DNA of 64,000 nt from Rebecca billardiae RCC1528 (taxonomy: Eukaryota > Haptophyta). The notes beneath the pieces were generated by a model that was not told the DNA's origin, did not search any database, and saw nothing but the letters and a program-made list of their open reading frames with translations. Of this stretch, positions 20,803 to 31,199 are shown in pieces; within the stretch, counting starts at the first letter, position 1, and each line of letters opens with the position of its first letter. The stretch covers positions 310,001-374,000 of the forward strand of contig OZ251229.1 of the NCBI GenBank assembly GCA_965240325.2, given 5' to 3'. Both the position numbers and the translations under genes were made by a program.

Positions 20803-22297
20803 ATGCCGGAGCTTCTGGACGCGTACGCATTCTGGACGCACAAGGGCGGCGTGGGTAAGACCACCACCGCATTCCATCTCAGCACCATGTACGCCCAGAT
20901 GTTCGACGGGACCACGAAGGGCGCCGACGGCAGTCTCCTGCCGCGCAGGGAGGTGCTCGTGTTCGACTGCGATCCCCAGGCCAACCTCTCGGCGTCGCTG
21001 CTGACGCACACGCACGAGAACAAGGCGAGCGCCGGGAGGAAGCGGAAGGCGGACGCCGAGCAGCCAGAGCAGTGGGTGCGCGACCCGGGGGCGCTGCAAG
21101 TCGACAACCTCGCAGTCCGGGGCGTTGGCGAGCAGAAGCTGCCCGCGAACGTCAGCGGCGCGCTGTACGCGAGGGACCAGGGTGCCGGTACCGAGCCCGA
21201 TTGGACGGTGTTCCTGACGAAGGTCTCCGACATCAACCCCAACATGCCGGACAACCTTTGGCTACTCGCAGGCGACACCGATCTCGACTCGAACGACACG
21301 GACCTCTCTACGAAACTGAACCAGCTGTCGGCGGGCAAATCTAAGCCGTTCGTCAAGACGCTCTCGCTCCTCCAGAACTATCGCGACGCGTGCGCGGCCA
21401 AAATGCCCCACGACACCGTCGTATTCATCGACTGCAACCCCGGCTTCTCGACGTATACCAAGATCGCGCTCGCCGCGGCGAAGAGCCTCATCGTTCCGCT
21501 GAACATGGACGACTACTCGACGGAGGCGATCAAGATGATGCTCCGCAAGCTCTACAACCGCTTCCCCGTCAAGGAGGAGCACCCTTTTCACGAGCAGCTG
21601 GTGAAGAACTCGCACGCGAGCCGCGCGTATCAGCAGCGCCTCACCGGGATCGAGATGCCTCCAATCCGCCTCATCATCCACAACCGCGACCCTGTGGCGG
21701 CCATCCGCGGTTTCAGAACCACCGCGGCTTTTCGCTCTCAGAACAACAAGGTCATCCACTCCGAGGTCGTCAAGTACCACGGCGAGAGCACGCACACGGG
21801 CTTTTCGATTATCGTGCAGCCCACGGTGCGCAATTGCGCCTCGGGCAGCGCATGGCGCGATTCGCACGCCCTCCGCGCGACCGCGCACTCACGCACCTGA
21901 TGCAATCGCGCGCGCCACGCCGCTGCAGGTTGACGGCGGCCTGCGCGGATTCGAGAAATCCGCTCGGTCGGGACTCAACCACGGCCACGTGAGAAAGATG
22001 AACGCGCACGCAGTAAGCACCATCACCACGCGTGACGACGCCGCCGGGCTGAAGGAATTCGCCACGTTCTACACGTGCCCGCTCAAGGATCTCTCCACCT
22101 GCACCATTGCAGCGACGTATCTCGGCATCCCGCTGACCGCGCTCAAGCGGAAGCAAGCCGCTGTCAAGGCCTTGCTGGAAAATGCGAATATCTCTGCCGC
22201 CACTCGCGATGCCTCTCAGGACGCCGTGGCAGAGGTGCTCAAGTATCTCGAGGACAATCTCCCCAATGGCAAGGCCCTTACGCAGGCGCGCGACTGA
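20803..22297 (+). CDS. ParA/MinD-type P-loop ATPase in the nuclear genome
   Basis: Exons 20803-21825 and 21929-22297, intron 103 bases (GTGCGC...CTGCAG). The splice removes an early stop and joins IIVQPTV to DGGLRGFEKSARSG in frame, giving 463 residues. The deviant Walker A motif KGGVGKTTT (residues about 14-21) is the hallmark of ParA/MinD/Soj ATPases. VLVFDCDPQANLS (A' motif) and VVFIDCNPGFSTYTKIALAAAKSLIVPL (Walker B region) follow in the expected order. About 130 residues between the motifs are lineage-specific (KASAGRKRKADAEQPEQ is nuclear-signal-like). ParA proteins position DNA or large cargo by ATP-driven dimerisation on DNA. The intron shows a nuclear, expressed gene rather than contamination. 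Origin by transfer from a plasmid, bacterium or large virus is an inference. No ParB-like neighbour is visible. Confidence 0.88.
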
Positions 22298-22473
22298 GGC
22301 GAGCGGCAAACTGAAAATCCGTAACAGCTGCACTGCTGCGGCAGTGGCCAGGGCATGGCCGGCATGGGTGATGGGGATGGGCGGGGCGTGATCATTATTG
22401 CACATCAGTCGTTGGCGCGCATGTGAGCAGCCGCCTGCTTGATGCTGTCATATATAAATTATTATGGCGCACG

Positions 22474-22530
22474 CCCCCCCCCCCCCCCCCCGAAAGGTCT
22501 GAGCGTGAGCGAAAGCCGGGGGGGGGGGGG
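22474..22530. repeat. C18 / G13 homopolymer pair, potential hairpin
   Basis: Eighteen C (22474-22491), a 26-base loop, then thirteen G (22518-22530). The two runs can pair as a very stable stem in single-stranded DNA or RNA, and the G run could alternatively form quadruplex structure. Confidence 0.85.
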
Positions 22531-23431
22531 CGGCGCACGTGCTCCGCAAAATCAAAAAGAGGATGCGCGCAGGATTTTGGGGATTTTTCGGTAGGTGGCC
22601 ACGGCGTATGAGTGGATATCGCTGCCGCAATGATTGCATTTGTAGGAGATGCTAATTTTAACGATAGTAACACTTAGGGGAATGCAGGCTGGAATAGCAC
22701 ATAACACCAGCCGTGTGTTCGAACATTCCGTCATAGTAAGATGCCTGAATTGTAAGAGCCTGAAACAGCTCGCCAACCATAGAAACGAGAGGTTGGGTCG
22801 GCTTTGATTCACGCGCTTCTGAAAAACAGCGTTTTAGATTAGACGCATCCCTCTCCTCTTAAGAGAACTGCGCTTCAAAAACACCGTTTCAACGAAAGAC
22901 GATCGCCCGCCATTCAACTGAAACGAGATTATTCTGCATAAAGCGAACCAAACATTTGGTTCGGTGGCAATCCAATTCTTGTATTTCAGATGAACGACAC
23001 AGGCCTGAAGGCGAACATTCTCGCTCTCGACCCATATGATCATTTGTTGATGAGGCCTGAATTCGCTCATCAACAATGATGGCCGGGCCGCCTGAAAACC
23101 TCATGAGCTGAGATTTTCTACCGCTTCACGTACGACCCTTATTCTGGATTCTCCTCTATTCACTATTGTGGTGAAAACGACCGACGAAGGCTCGTGGTAA
23201 CTTACTAATCTGCAGCCGCACCGGCTGAGCCGGACAGTGAACGTCCGGGCAAAACGGGCGTGCCGCAGGCCGCACGTGAAGGCACGCGGCTCGCCTCGCG
23301 CGACAGGCACCGTACCAAAAGGCAGTCGCCAGAGCCATCGGGCTCGACGGGGTCGTCGCCAGTCCGAGCAGCCTATTATACGACCGCGTAGTCGTAGCAG
23401 CTCAGTGCATCACGCAAGTTGCGCTGGTTAT

Positions 23432-23458
<27 letters not shown>
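23432..23458. repeat. TA dinucleotide microsatellite
   Basis: About 13 TA units, directly upstream of a GC-rich region. Confidence 0.85.
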
Positions 23459-23463
<5 letters not shown>

Positions 23464-23707
23464 CGGAATGCGGTGACATTGCGCGGTGACGCAAATCACG
23501 CCTGCGGCGTGGGCTGCACTCATGCAGAGACCGCATCAAACCTCCACGACCACGCTACGCGCTCCGCCCTGCTGAGGCCTTGCACCGCGCGCCATCGTGA
23601 TCATCTCCGACCCCGACCCGGTGGACCCTACGAGTCTCAGCATAGCGAGGAAGTCGGGGGCGATCTCTCGTCAATACTGCCAGCTGCGCACGCATCTGCC
23701 GTCGAGC

Positions 23708-25576
23708 TCAGTACACGGCGGAACGCCACGACGGTGTCGCCCGGCGCGAGGGCGGCACGCCCTTCTCTCCGCCAAACGACGTCAGCCGCGAGCGGGGCGC
23801 TGCCCTCGCCTCGCGGTCGTCCTCGATCCGGCGCTCGATGGCGTGCGTGGACTGCAGCAGCCGCTCAGGATCGCGCTGCACGCCTCGCGGCGTCGAGGCC
23901 GTGCCCTGCCGTCGTCCGCGCGCGGCGTGTGGCACGGGCGAGCAACGCGTCAGGCTGGCGCGCGGCGCGCACGCGCTCAGAGCTGGGATTGTTTCGAGCG
24001 CGGCCCCCGCGCGGCAGGCGCGCGCACGCACCCGCGCCATGAGCTGCTCCTTGCGCTTCTCCTGCGCCTCCTTCTCCTCCTCGCGCTTGCGCCGCTGCTC
24101 CACCGCCTTGGCGAGCAGCTGCTCGTCGCGCGCGCGCAGCCTGCGCAGCTCGGCGCGCGTGCGGCGCGCGCGCTCCGCCTTGGCCTCCGCCTCGCGCTGG
24201 CCCACGATCTGCGAGACCGCCGCGTCGCGCGCGGCGCGCTCGGCGAGGCGCGCCTCGAACTCGGCGCGCTGCTTGATCTGCTCGCGCGCCTCGCGCTCGC
24301 GCCGCCGCTTCAGCTCCTCGTCCGCCTCGCGCTTCGCCGCCTCCGCCGCCGCCGCCTCCGCCGCCTTGGCCGCCTGCCAGCGCGCCACCTCCTCGTCCCG
24401 CGCGGCGCGCGCGCGCGCGGCCGCCGCGCGCGCGGCGGCGCGCGCCTCGGCCTCGCGAGCCGCGGCGCGCTCCTCGAGCTCGAGCTCGCGCTGCGCGCGC
24501 TGCGCCGCCGTCGCGCTGCGCGCCGCGCGCCACGCCGCCACCAGCTCGCGCTTGTGCGCCAGCAGCCCCTCGCGCGCCTCGCACGCGGCCGCATGTGCAC
24601 GGACCTCGGGCTCCGTGTGCGAGCGCAGCCGACGCGCCGCGAGCGCGAGCAGCCGAGGGCTGGTGAAGGGCACGGCGCCGAGCTGCGCGCGGAGGCGGAG
24701 GAGCTCGTCGTGCTCCGACGCCTCCCACCCGCACGTCGGGCCGCCCAGCTTCGCCAGCTTCGCGTCGAGCTCGGCGATGGCGGCGGTGTGCGCGCGCGAC
24801 GCCTCGTCCGCGCCCTCCGCCTCGCCCTCGGCGCCGTCCGAGGCTTCGGCGCCCGCGGTGGTGGGCCGGCGGGCGTGGTCCTCGGGCGCGGCGGCCCACG
24901 CGCGCGTGCGCGTCGAGAGCGCCGAGCGAGGCCTCGTCCGCGCCGCCGCCGCCGCCCCCGCCGCGCCCTTTGGCGGCCGCGCGGGGCCGAGCGCCGCCCA
25001 CGCGTCAAAGTCTGAAGCGTGCTCGGCCAGCTCCGCGCTCAGCTCCTCCTCCTCGCGCGCGAGGGCGAGCGAGGCGCGCGTGAGCTGCGCGCGCGAGGCA
25101 GTCAGCCGCGCCTCCAGGGACTCCATCGTGCCCCGCAGCTCGTCCAGGTACGACGGGCTCGTGCTGACGCGCAGCATGAGCGCGCGCGCGGCCGCGCCGT
25201 CCTCGCGCAGCTCGCGCAGCTCGCGCGTGAGCTTGGCGCGCTCCGCGTCGCGCGCCGCAGCCTTCTCCTTGGCGTACTGCGCGATCGGCGCGATCTCCGC
25301 GCCGAGCTCTCGCTCGGCGACCACGTTCGGCGGCAGGACCCCCCGCGCGAGCAGCAGCTCGCGCTGCACGAGCACGCGCAGCTGCTCGGCCCACCGGAGC
25401 TTGTCGCCCGCGCGCTCGCTCGAGGGGGGCGGCGCGGGCGAGCCGAGCGGCGCCGGCTGCTCGCAGAGGCGCTTCAGCGCGGCCGCGTACTCGGGGTCCA
25501 TCTTCAGCCGCGACGCCGTCCGCCCACCGGCGCTCGGCGGCGTGGCGAACGTGCCGCTCGCCATGGCGCCCTCCAT
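23708..25576 (-). CDS. Coiled-coil protein, CCDC112/CCDC148-like
   Basis: Exons 24032-25576 and 23708-23905 on the minus strand, with a 126-base stop-free intron (GTGCGT...CGGCAG) between. ATG at 25576 (second ATG at 25564), 580 residues. The N-terminal part has mixed helices. A mid-protein signature TCGWEASEHDELLRLR (about residue 280) corresponds to the G-W-x(3)-H pattern of CCDC112/148. A long Ala/Arg/Glu coiled coil follows (EERAAAREAEARAAARAAA and onward). The last exon reads RDPERLLQSTHAIERR and ends RRATPSWRSAVY, matching the family's C-terminal RDPxRLxxPT and RAxPxWR motifs, which strongly supports the splice. In animals CCDC112 is a centriolar-satellite/cilium protein. The start lies 162 bases from the divergent LRRCC1-like gene. 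Confidence 0.75.
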   Translation of the reverse strand: MEGAMASGTFATPPSAGGRTASRLKMDPEYAAALKRLCEQPAPLGSPAPPPSSERAGDKLRWAEQLRVLVQRELLLARGVLPPNVVAERELGAEIAPIAQYAKEKAAARDAERAKLTRELRELREDGAAARALMLRVSTSPSYLDELRGTMESLEARLTASRAQLTRASLALAREEEELSAELAEHASDFDAWAALGPARPPKGAAGAAAAARTRPRSALSTRTRAWAAAPEDHARRPTTAGAEASDGAEGEAEGADEASRAHTAAIAELDAKLAKLGGPTCGWEASEHDELLRLRAQLGAVPFTSPRLLALAARRLRSHTEPEVRAHAAACEAREGLLAHKRELVAAWRAARSATAAQRAQRELELEERAAAREAEARAAARAAAARARAARDEEVARWQAAKAAEAAAAEAAKREADEELKRRREREAREQIKQRAEFEARLAERAARDAAVSQIVGQREAEAKAERARRTRAELRRLRARDEQLLAKAVEQRRKREEEKEAQEKRKEQLMARVRARACRAGAALETIPALSACAPRASLTRCSPVPHAARGRRQGTASTPRGVQRDPERLLQSTHAIERRIEDDREARAAPRSRLTSFGGEKGVPPSRRATPSWRSAVY

Positions 25577-25738
25577 CTGCGCTGAAATCAAACCCGCGCC
25601 TGCGCTTTCCGCCTGCGAACGCTCCGCCCAACGGCTGTTCTCCCGACCGAGCGGCCCAAAGACAGTGCCAACGGAAAAGCTGAGCAGCGTGCGCTGCAGG
25701 ATGGGGGCTCGGCGTAGCGCGTGAGCCGAGGCAGTGGC
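25577..25738. promoter_or_regulatory. Likely shared (bidirectional) promoter of two centriolar-type genes
   Basis: 162 bases separate the start codons of the CCDC112/148-like and LRRCC1-like genes, so both core promoters and 5' UTRs must fit here. I did not find a TATA box or a complete RFX X-box. Confidence 0.45.
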
Positions 25739-28155
25739 ATGGACGGCGCGCACGAGCTGCACCGGTACGGCGCGGGGCTCCGCGCTCTGCGCGATCTGGC
25801 GCCCGAGCTCATCGGCCGGCGCGCGCTGACGACGCTCAACCTGCACGGCAACGCCCTGCGCGAGGTGGACGGCGAATCGATTGCGCCGCTCGTGCCGGCG
25901 CTCGACGCGCTCAACCTCTCGTCCAACGAGCTCGAGTCGATGGCGGGCGTCGGGAGCTTCGGCGCGCTCACCGTGCTGGACCTCTCGAGCAACCGCCTCG
26001 CCCGCATCGACGGCCTCGCGCGGCTGCACCAGCTCGCGCGCCTCTCTCTCGCGTACAACCACCTGACGAGCCTTGCCGGCCTCGTCGCCGCGCACGGCGG
26101 CCCGCTGCGCCACCTCGACGTGCGCGGCAATCGCATCAGCTCGACGCACGAGCTGTACTACCTCGACGGCCTCGGCGCGCTGCAGGTGTGTGCGCGCGCG
26201 CGCACCCCTGCCGCGCCCGGCGGCGGCGGCGGCCCGACGGGCGCCGCTGCGGATTCGGCGGCTGTGTCGCGCGCCGCGTCTCTGGGCTGAGCGAGCACGC
26301 GCATCCGCGCGCGCGCGCGCGCGCGCGCGTGCTCGCGCGCGCAGGATCTCCTCCTCTCGCTGCCGGCGAAGGGCTCCAACCCCGTCTGCGCCGACGCGCG
26401 CTGCCGAGGCCTCGCGCTCGCCCTCGTGCCCTCGCTGCGCGCGCTCGACGGCCGCGCGGTCGGCGCGGAGGAGCTGGCGGAGGCGCACGCAAGGGGGACG
26501 GTGGCGAGCCCGCCGAGCCCGGTTGGCGCGCGGGGGGGCGCGCTGCCGCCCGCGGATGAGCGCGCGGGCGCGCTGCCGGCTGGCGGTACGGGCAGCAGCC
26601 GCGCGACGGCTCTGCACGCCGCGCGCGCGCCCGCACAGCCGGCCGAGCGCTCTGCCCGAGGTGCGAGCTGTGCGGGCACGCCGTCGTCCTCGACGTCGAC
26701 GTCGGCGTCGGCCTCGCGGCTCAGCGCGGGCAGCCTCGCGCGCTTCGTCGAGGTCTCGGAGGTGGACTCCGTCGACGTGCCGAGCCCCGCGCAGCTCGGC
26801 CGCGGCGGCCCGGGCGCGGCGGCGGCGCGGCACGGCCGTGGCGGCGCCGAGGCGGCGGCGGCGGCGCAGGAGGGCCGCGACGCGCACGGCCCTCGGCGCG
26901 AGCTGCACCTCGGGGCGGAGATGGGCGAGCCGCTGCCACCGGACCGCCCGCCGCAGCAGCACGCGCACGGCGCCGCCGCGCACGGCTCGCCCCCGCAGCC
27001 CGGCGCGCCGTGTGTCGCGCACGGGCGCGCGCACACGCCCTCCATCGACGCGCTGCTGAGCGCACGCCGTGGCGGGGCGCGGCCCTCGGCCGGGGCGGAG
27101 GCGGCCGATGCGCCGCCACCCGCTGCGCACGCCTCCGCGGCCTCCGCGGCCGCGCGCCGCGCGGCGGACGCCGAGCGCGAGGCCCGCGACGCCGAGGCTG
27201 CGTGGACACACCGAGTGCACGCAACGCAGCACAGCGGCAGCGGCGCCGCTCAGCGCGGCGCCGACCGGGGCGGCCAGGGCAGCCCCGGTCCCGACGACGG
27301 GCGGGGGCGCGACGATGGCGAGAGGCGCGGCGGCCGTCCGGGCGCGGGGGGAGCCGAGCCGCAGGCCAGGCACGCAGGTGGCGCGACGCGGCCACGGGCG
27401 GCGGCGCCGAGCGGCGGCGGGCAGCTCAGGCGCGGCGCGCCCGCCGCGCCTGCGTCCGCCGGCGGCGCCGCCGCACCGGCCTCTGCGGAGGCACACGCGA
27501 GTGCGATGCCTGCGCGAGTGCCGCACGAGCAGCCCACGCCGCCGCCGCCGCGCGCGGCGCACGGCACGGCGGGCGCGGCCGCGGCTGCACCGCCGCCGCA
27601 CGCCCTCGGCTGCAGCGCTCCGCTCTGCACAGCGGGCACGCCTGCGTGGTCAGTGCCGCAGCCGCAGCCGCAGCCGCCGCAGCCGCCGCAGCAGCAGCCG
27701 TCGCAGCAGTGGCAGCCGCAGCCGCCGCAGCAGTGGCAGCAGCAGCAGCATCTGTGTTGTCAGCCCGCCGGGACTGCGGCGCTGTGCGGCAGCGCCGGGA
27801 TCTGCCTCTGGCCGTCGTGCTGCTGCTGCGCCGCCTCCATGCCGATGGGCGCGGCGCCGAGCGCTTCGGGCGGCGGCGCGTTCGCCCCTGCGCAGAGCGC
27901 GTGTACGCCCGCACACGGCGCGCAGCCGCACGGCTCGCAGCCGGCCGGTGGCGCCGCCGCCGTCACCGCCGCCGCGCCGCCGCCGCACGGCAGCGCTGGG
28001 GCGGCTGCGACGATGCGCGTGGCGCGGCCAGACGTGGCGGCGGCGCGCGCCACACCGGCGCAGACCTTCGCAGCCTCGAGCGCACCCGCGATCCGCGCGC
28101 CAGCCGAGCCGGGCGCAGCCGCGCAGCAGCAGGCGCGCGCCACCCCCTCGCAGCC

Positions 28156-28186
<31 letters not shown>

Positions 28187-30109
28187 TGCACGCCCGCCTC
28201 AGCGGCACCGACCGTGCGCGCGGCCGCGCGCTCCGCGGGGCGCGAGCGCGGCGCGGACGCCGGCGCGGGCGCGGACGGCCCGCGCGACAGCGGTGCCAAG
28301 GCCGCCGCTGCCGCCGCCGCCGCGTGTGCCGCCGCAAGTGCCGAGGGCGCAGCACTCGAGGCACGGCTGGTGGCCGAGGCGGTGGCGGGCGCGCAGGCGC
28401 GCGAGCACGCGGCGCGCGTGTCGGAGGCGGCGCGCGCGGCGGAGACGGCGTCCCTCTCGCGCGAGGCGCGGCTCATCGCGCAGCTCTCCGCCACCGTCGA
28501 CGCCGCCGCCCACTCCGACGCCGCGCGCGCCGCCGCCGAGCAGCGCGCGGAGACGGCGCAGCGCGCGCTCGACCGCGCCGCGCACGCGGACGCGCGCACG
28601 GCGCGCGCGCACGCCGAGGCGCTGACGGTGCTGCGCTCGCTCGAGCTGGGCGCGGGGTACGGAGCGGTGGGAGACGACGCGGAGGGCGGGCGCTCCGCGC
28701 AGCACGCGTGGCGCGCGCCGCCCGCCCCCTCGCTCGGCCTCGCCAGCGTCGCGCCCGCACTGCGCTCGCTGCTCGAGCGGAGCCGCGCGGACGCGGCGCG
28801 CGCGCACGCGACGGCGCGCGCGGACGCCGAGCGCGAGGCGGAGCGCGCGGAGGCGGCGCTGGCGTCCGTCGCGTCGGCGCGCGCCGAGCTCGACGGCGCG
28901 CGCGCGCACGCGCTCGGCGCGCGCGCGCGCGCGCGCGCCGAGGCGGCCGCGCTCGGCGCCGAGCTGGCGGCGGCGGAGGCGGCGGCGGCGGACGCGACCG
29001 AGGCGGCGCGCGCGGCGCGCTCGGCAGAGGCGGGCGCGGCGGGCGCGGCGGGCGCGGCGGCGCGCGAGGCGCACGACATGCGCGCGGAGGCGCGCGCGGC
29101 GCGCGACGGCGAGTCGCGCGCGCGCGCGGCGGTGCGCGAGCTGAGCGAGCTCGTCCGGGAGTTCAAGGCGGCCGCGGCGCGCGCCGCGTCGGGCGCGGCG
29201 GACGCGCAGGCGGAGGCGAGGCGGCGCGCCGCGGCCGAGGCGCACGCCGCGGAGGCATGCGCGGCGGCGCGGCGCGAGGCGGAGGCGGCGCGCGCGGAGG
29301 CGGAGGCGGCGCGCGCCGAGGCCGCCGAGGCGCGCGGCGCGCTCGAGCGCGAGGCCCGACGCCACGCCGCCGACGCCGACGCCTCCGCGCGCGCCCACGC
29401 CGACGCGCTGTCCGTGAAGGGCGCGATGGTCGAGGACGCGCACGCGCACGCGCGCGAGCTCAAGGCCGCGCTGGCCGCGGCGGAGGGCGCGCTCGCGGAG
29501 GCGGCGGAGGAGGGCGGCGCGCGCGCCGAGCTGGCGGAGGCGCACGACGCGCTCGCGCGCGCCGAGGCGGACGCCGTCGCCGCGCGCGACGCCGCGCAGG
29601 CCGAGCGCGCCGCGCGCCGCGCCGCGGAGCGCGCGCTCGCGGACGCGCGCGAGCGCGCCGACGGCCGCGACTCGATGCTGCAGTTCGTCGAGGCGGAGGT
29701 GGCGCAGATGCGCGGGCTGTTCGAGGAGAAGGAGCGCGCGCTGGTCGACGCGCGCGCCAAGATCGCCGAGGCGGAGCGCCGCGCCGAGGCCTCCGAGGCG
29801 CGCGAGTCGAGCGCCGCAGCGCAGATCGCCGACGCGGAGACGGCGCGCGAAGCGGCCGCGCGCGCCGAGCGCGAGGCGCGCGACGCGCTGAGCGCGGCGG
29901 ACGCGCGCGCGACCGGGCTCGCCGCGGAGGTCGAGACGCAGGGCGCGGCGCTCGCCGAGAGCCACGCGCGCGCCGAGCAGCTCGAGCGCGAGCTCAAGCT
30001 CGCGCTCGCCGATGCGGAGCGGCAGCGGCTGATCGCGCAGCGCAACGTGCGCCAGCTCAGCCTGCTCGCGAGCGAGTGGCAGCAAGCGGCCTCGCCGGCG
30101 GTGACGTGA
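25739..30109 (+). CDS. LRRCC1-like centrosomal protein (leucine-rich repeats plus long coiled coil)
   Basis: Exons 25739-26185 and 26345-30109, intron GTGTGT...GCGCAG of 159 bases, 1403 residues. Five leucine-rich repeats (LTTLNLHGNALREVDG, LDALNLSSNELESMAG, LTVLDLSSNRLARIDG, LARLSLAYNHLTSLAG, LRHLDVRGNRISS) occupy about 30-150. The splice rebuilds the LRR cap NPVCADARCRGLALALVPSL, as in animal LRRCC1. Residues about 250-800 are Ala/Pro/Gly/Gln low complexity (for example PQPQPPQPPQQQPSQQWQP near 590). The last about 550 residues are an extremely Ala/Arg/Glu-rich coiled coil. The end (MLQFVEAEVAQMRGLFEEKE, about 1265) matches LRRCC1's conserved C-terminal helix. LRRCC1/CLERC sits at the distal centriole and helps mitotic spindle and cilium formation. 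Further small introns inside the low-complexity part cannot be excluded. Confidence 0.8.
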
Positions 30110-30391
30110 GGCGCGAGCGCGCGGGTGGCGGCGACCGCGCGGCGCCGTGCGGACGCCTTCGGACGGAGCGTTCGTCTGAGAGACATTCGGGACGTTCAGA
30201 GTCATCCTAGAACCACTACCAAGGCGAAGCGCCGGCGGCGGCTTAGCCGCCATCGGCATCGGTCGCCAGTCCCGAAGTCCCGAACGCTCGCGACGACGAA
30301 TCACCGCGGCGACCGTTGGTTCGCTTCGGCGCCGGGCGCGTCATTCACCCAAGCAAGGTCGCCGACTCAACAGGCCGATCGGTGGGCAAGT

Positions 30392-31199
30392 ATGCGCGTC
30401 CATTGCCTGCCCTTCGCCCTTCTCGTCGTGACGAGCACGCTGCTGGGCGGAGCGGACGCCTACCACACGCGGATCCCTGGCACGCGCCTCCGACCCAAAG
30501 GCCTTCCCCGCGCGCCCGCAAAGCTCGCCGTGATCCCTCCACCGATCAACCCTGTCACCTTCAAGTGGCCCATCGTGGTCACGGGGGCATGGCTGGGCAT
30601 GTACTACAAGTACATGTGCCTGGGTCCCACGGCGCGGCTTGCGGGCACGAGCGAGGCGCACACGTTCTCCTGCGAGCGTTGCTTCGGCAACCTCCACGAG
30701 CAGTCCGTGCCTTTCCTGGCCAGCCTCTGGCTGCACGCAGCGTTTGTGTCCCCTGCGGACGCTGCCATCCTGGGCGCGGCGTGGCTCGTGCTCCGTGCGC
30801 TGTACGCTCCGTGAGTCGCTGCGCGGCGTGTGCGCATCCCGTGCAGGCCCGCCATGGGTATCGCGGGCTCTTGACACTGGCGCCCCCGCCTCTCACCGCT
30901 CTCCGACGCCATTCGGCTGCCTCGCCCCGCCGTTGCTCTCTCCCCCCCCCCGCAGGCTACGGATCCTCGGCGACTCGAAGGCGATCAACCCCAAGATGCT
31001 CGCGCTGTCCACCCTGCCGGGCTATGCCGTGATAATCTACATGGGCGTGAGCGCGGTGCTGCTCCCTTGCTTCAGCTTTGACCTCCGAGCGGCATTGCTC
31101 GGTTCGCATGTCCTCGGTACTATCGCGTGCTTTTTCGGCTTCTTTGCCTACTTCAGCGGCCTCATGAAATTCCAGAAACGCTTCTTCTCGCAGAAGTGA
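30392..31199 (+). CDS. MAPEG-family membrane protein (microsomal glutathione transferase/eicosanoid type)
   Basis: Exons 30392-30810 and 30956-31199, intron GTGAGT...CCGCAG of 145 bases, 220 residues. Residues 1-23 are a hydrophobic signal (LPFALLVVTSTLLGGADA), then a basic linker. Four hydrophobic segments follow: WPIVVTGAWLGMYYKYM, VPFLASLWLHAAFVSPADAAILGAAWLVLRALY, IIYMGVSAVLL, and VLGTIACFFGFFAYFSGLM. The loop ERCFGNLHEQSVPFL fits the MAPEG signature (E-R-x-x-x-N-x-x-E-x-x-P). Family members are homotrimeric glutathione-dependent transferases, isomerases or peroxidases of the ER membrane. The added signal peptide suggests ER or plastid-envelope routing. The last residues, FQKRFFSQK, are basic and cytosolic. 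Confidence 0.75.

Larger units (their letters stand above)
22298..23707. other. 1.4-kb spacer with homopolymer hairpin, lower-GC island and TA repeat
   Basis: Contains the C18/G13 pair (22474-22530), a clearly lower-GC island at about 22550-23240, and a TA microsatellite (23432-23458). Minus-strand open frames in the island (22834-23076 and 22889-23104) have normal amino-acid composition but no recognisable domain. They may be remnants of a transferred or mobile sequence. Confidence 0.55.

Noticed and set aside
27010-30210. 1066-residue frame overlapping the LRRCC1-like gene in another reading frame
   Set aside because: Dominated by Arg/Gly runs, which is the shifted reading of Ala/Glu-rich coiled-coil codons.
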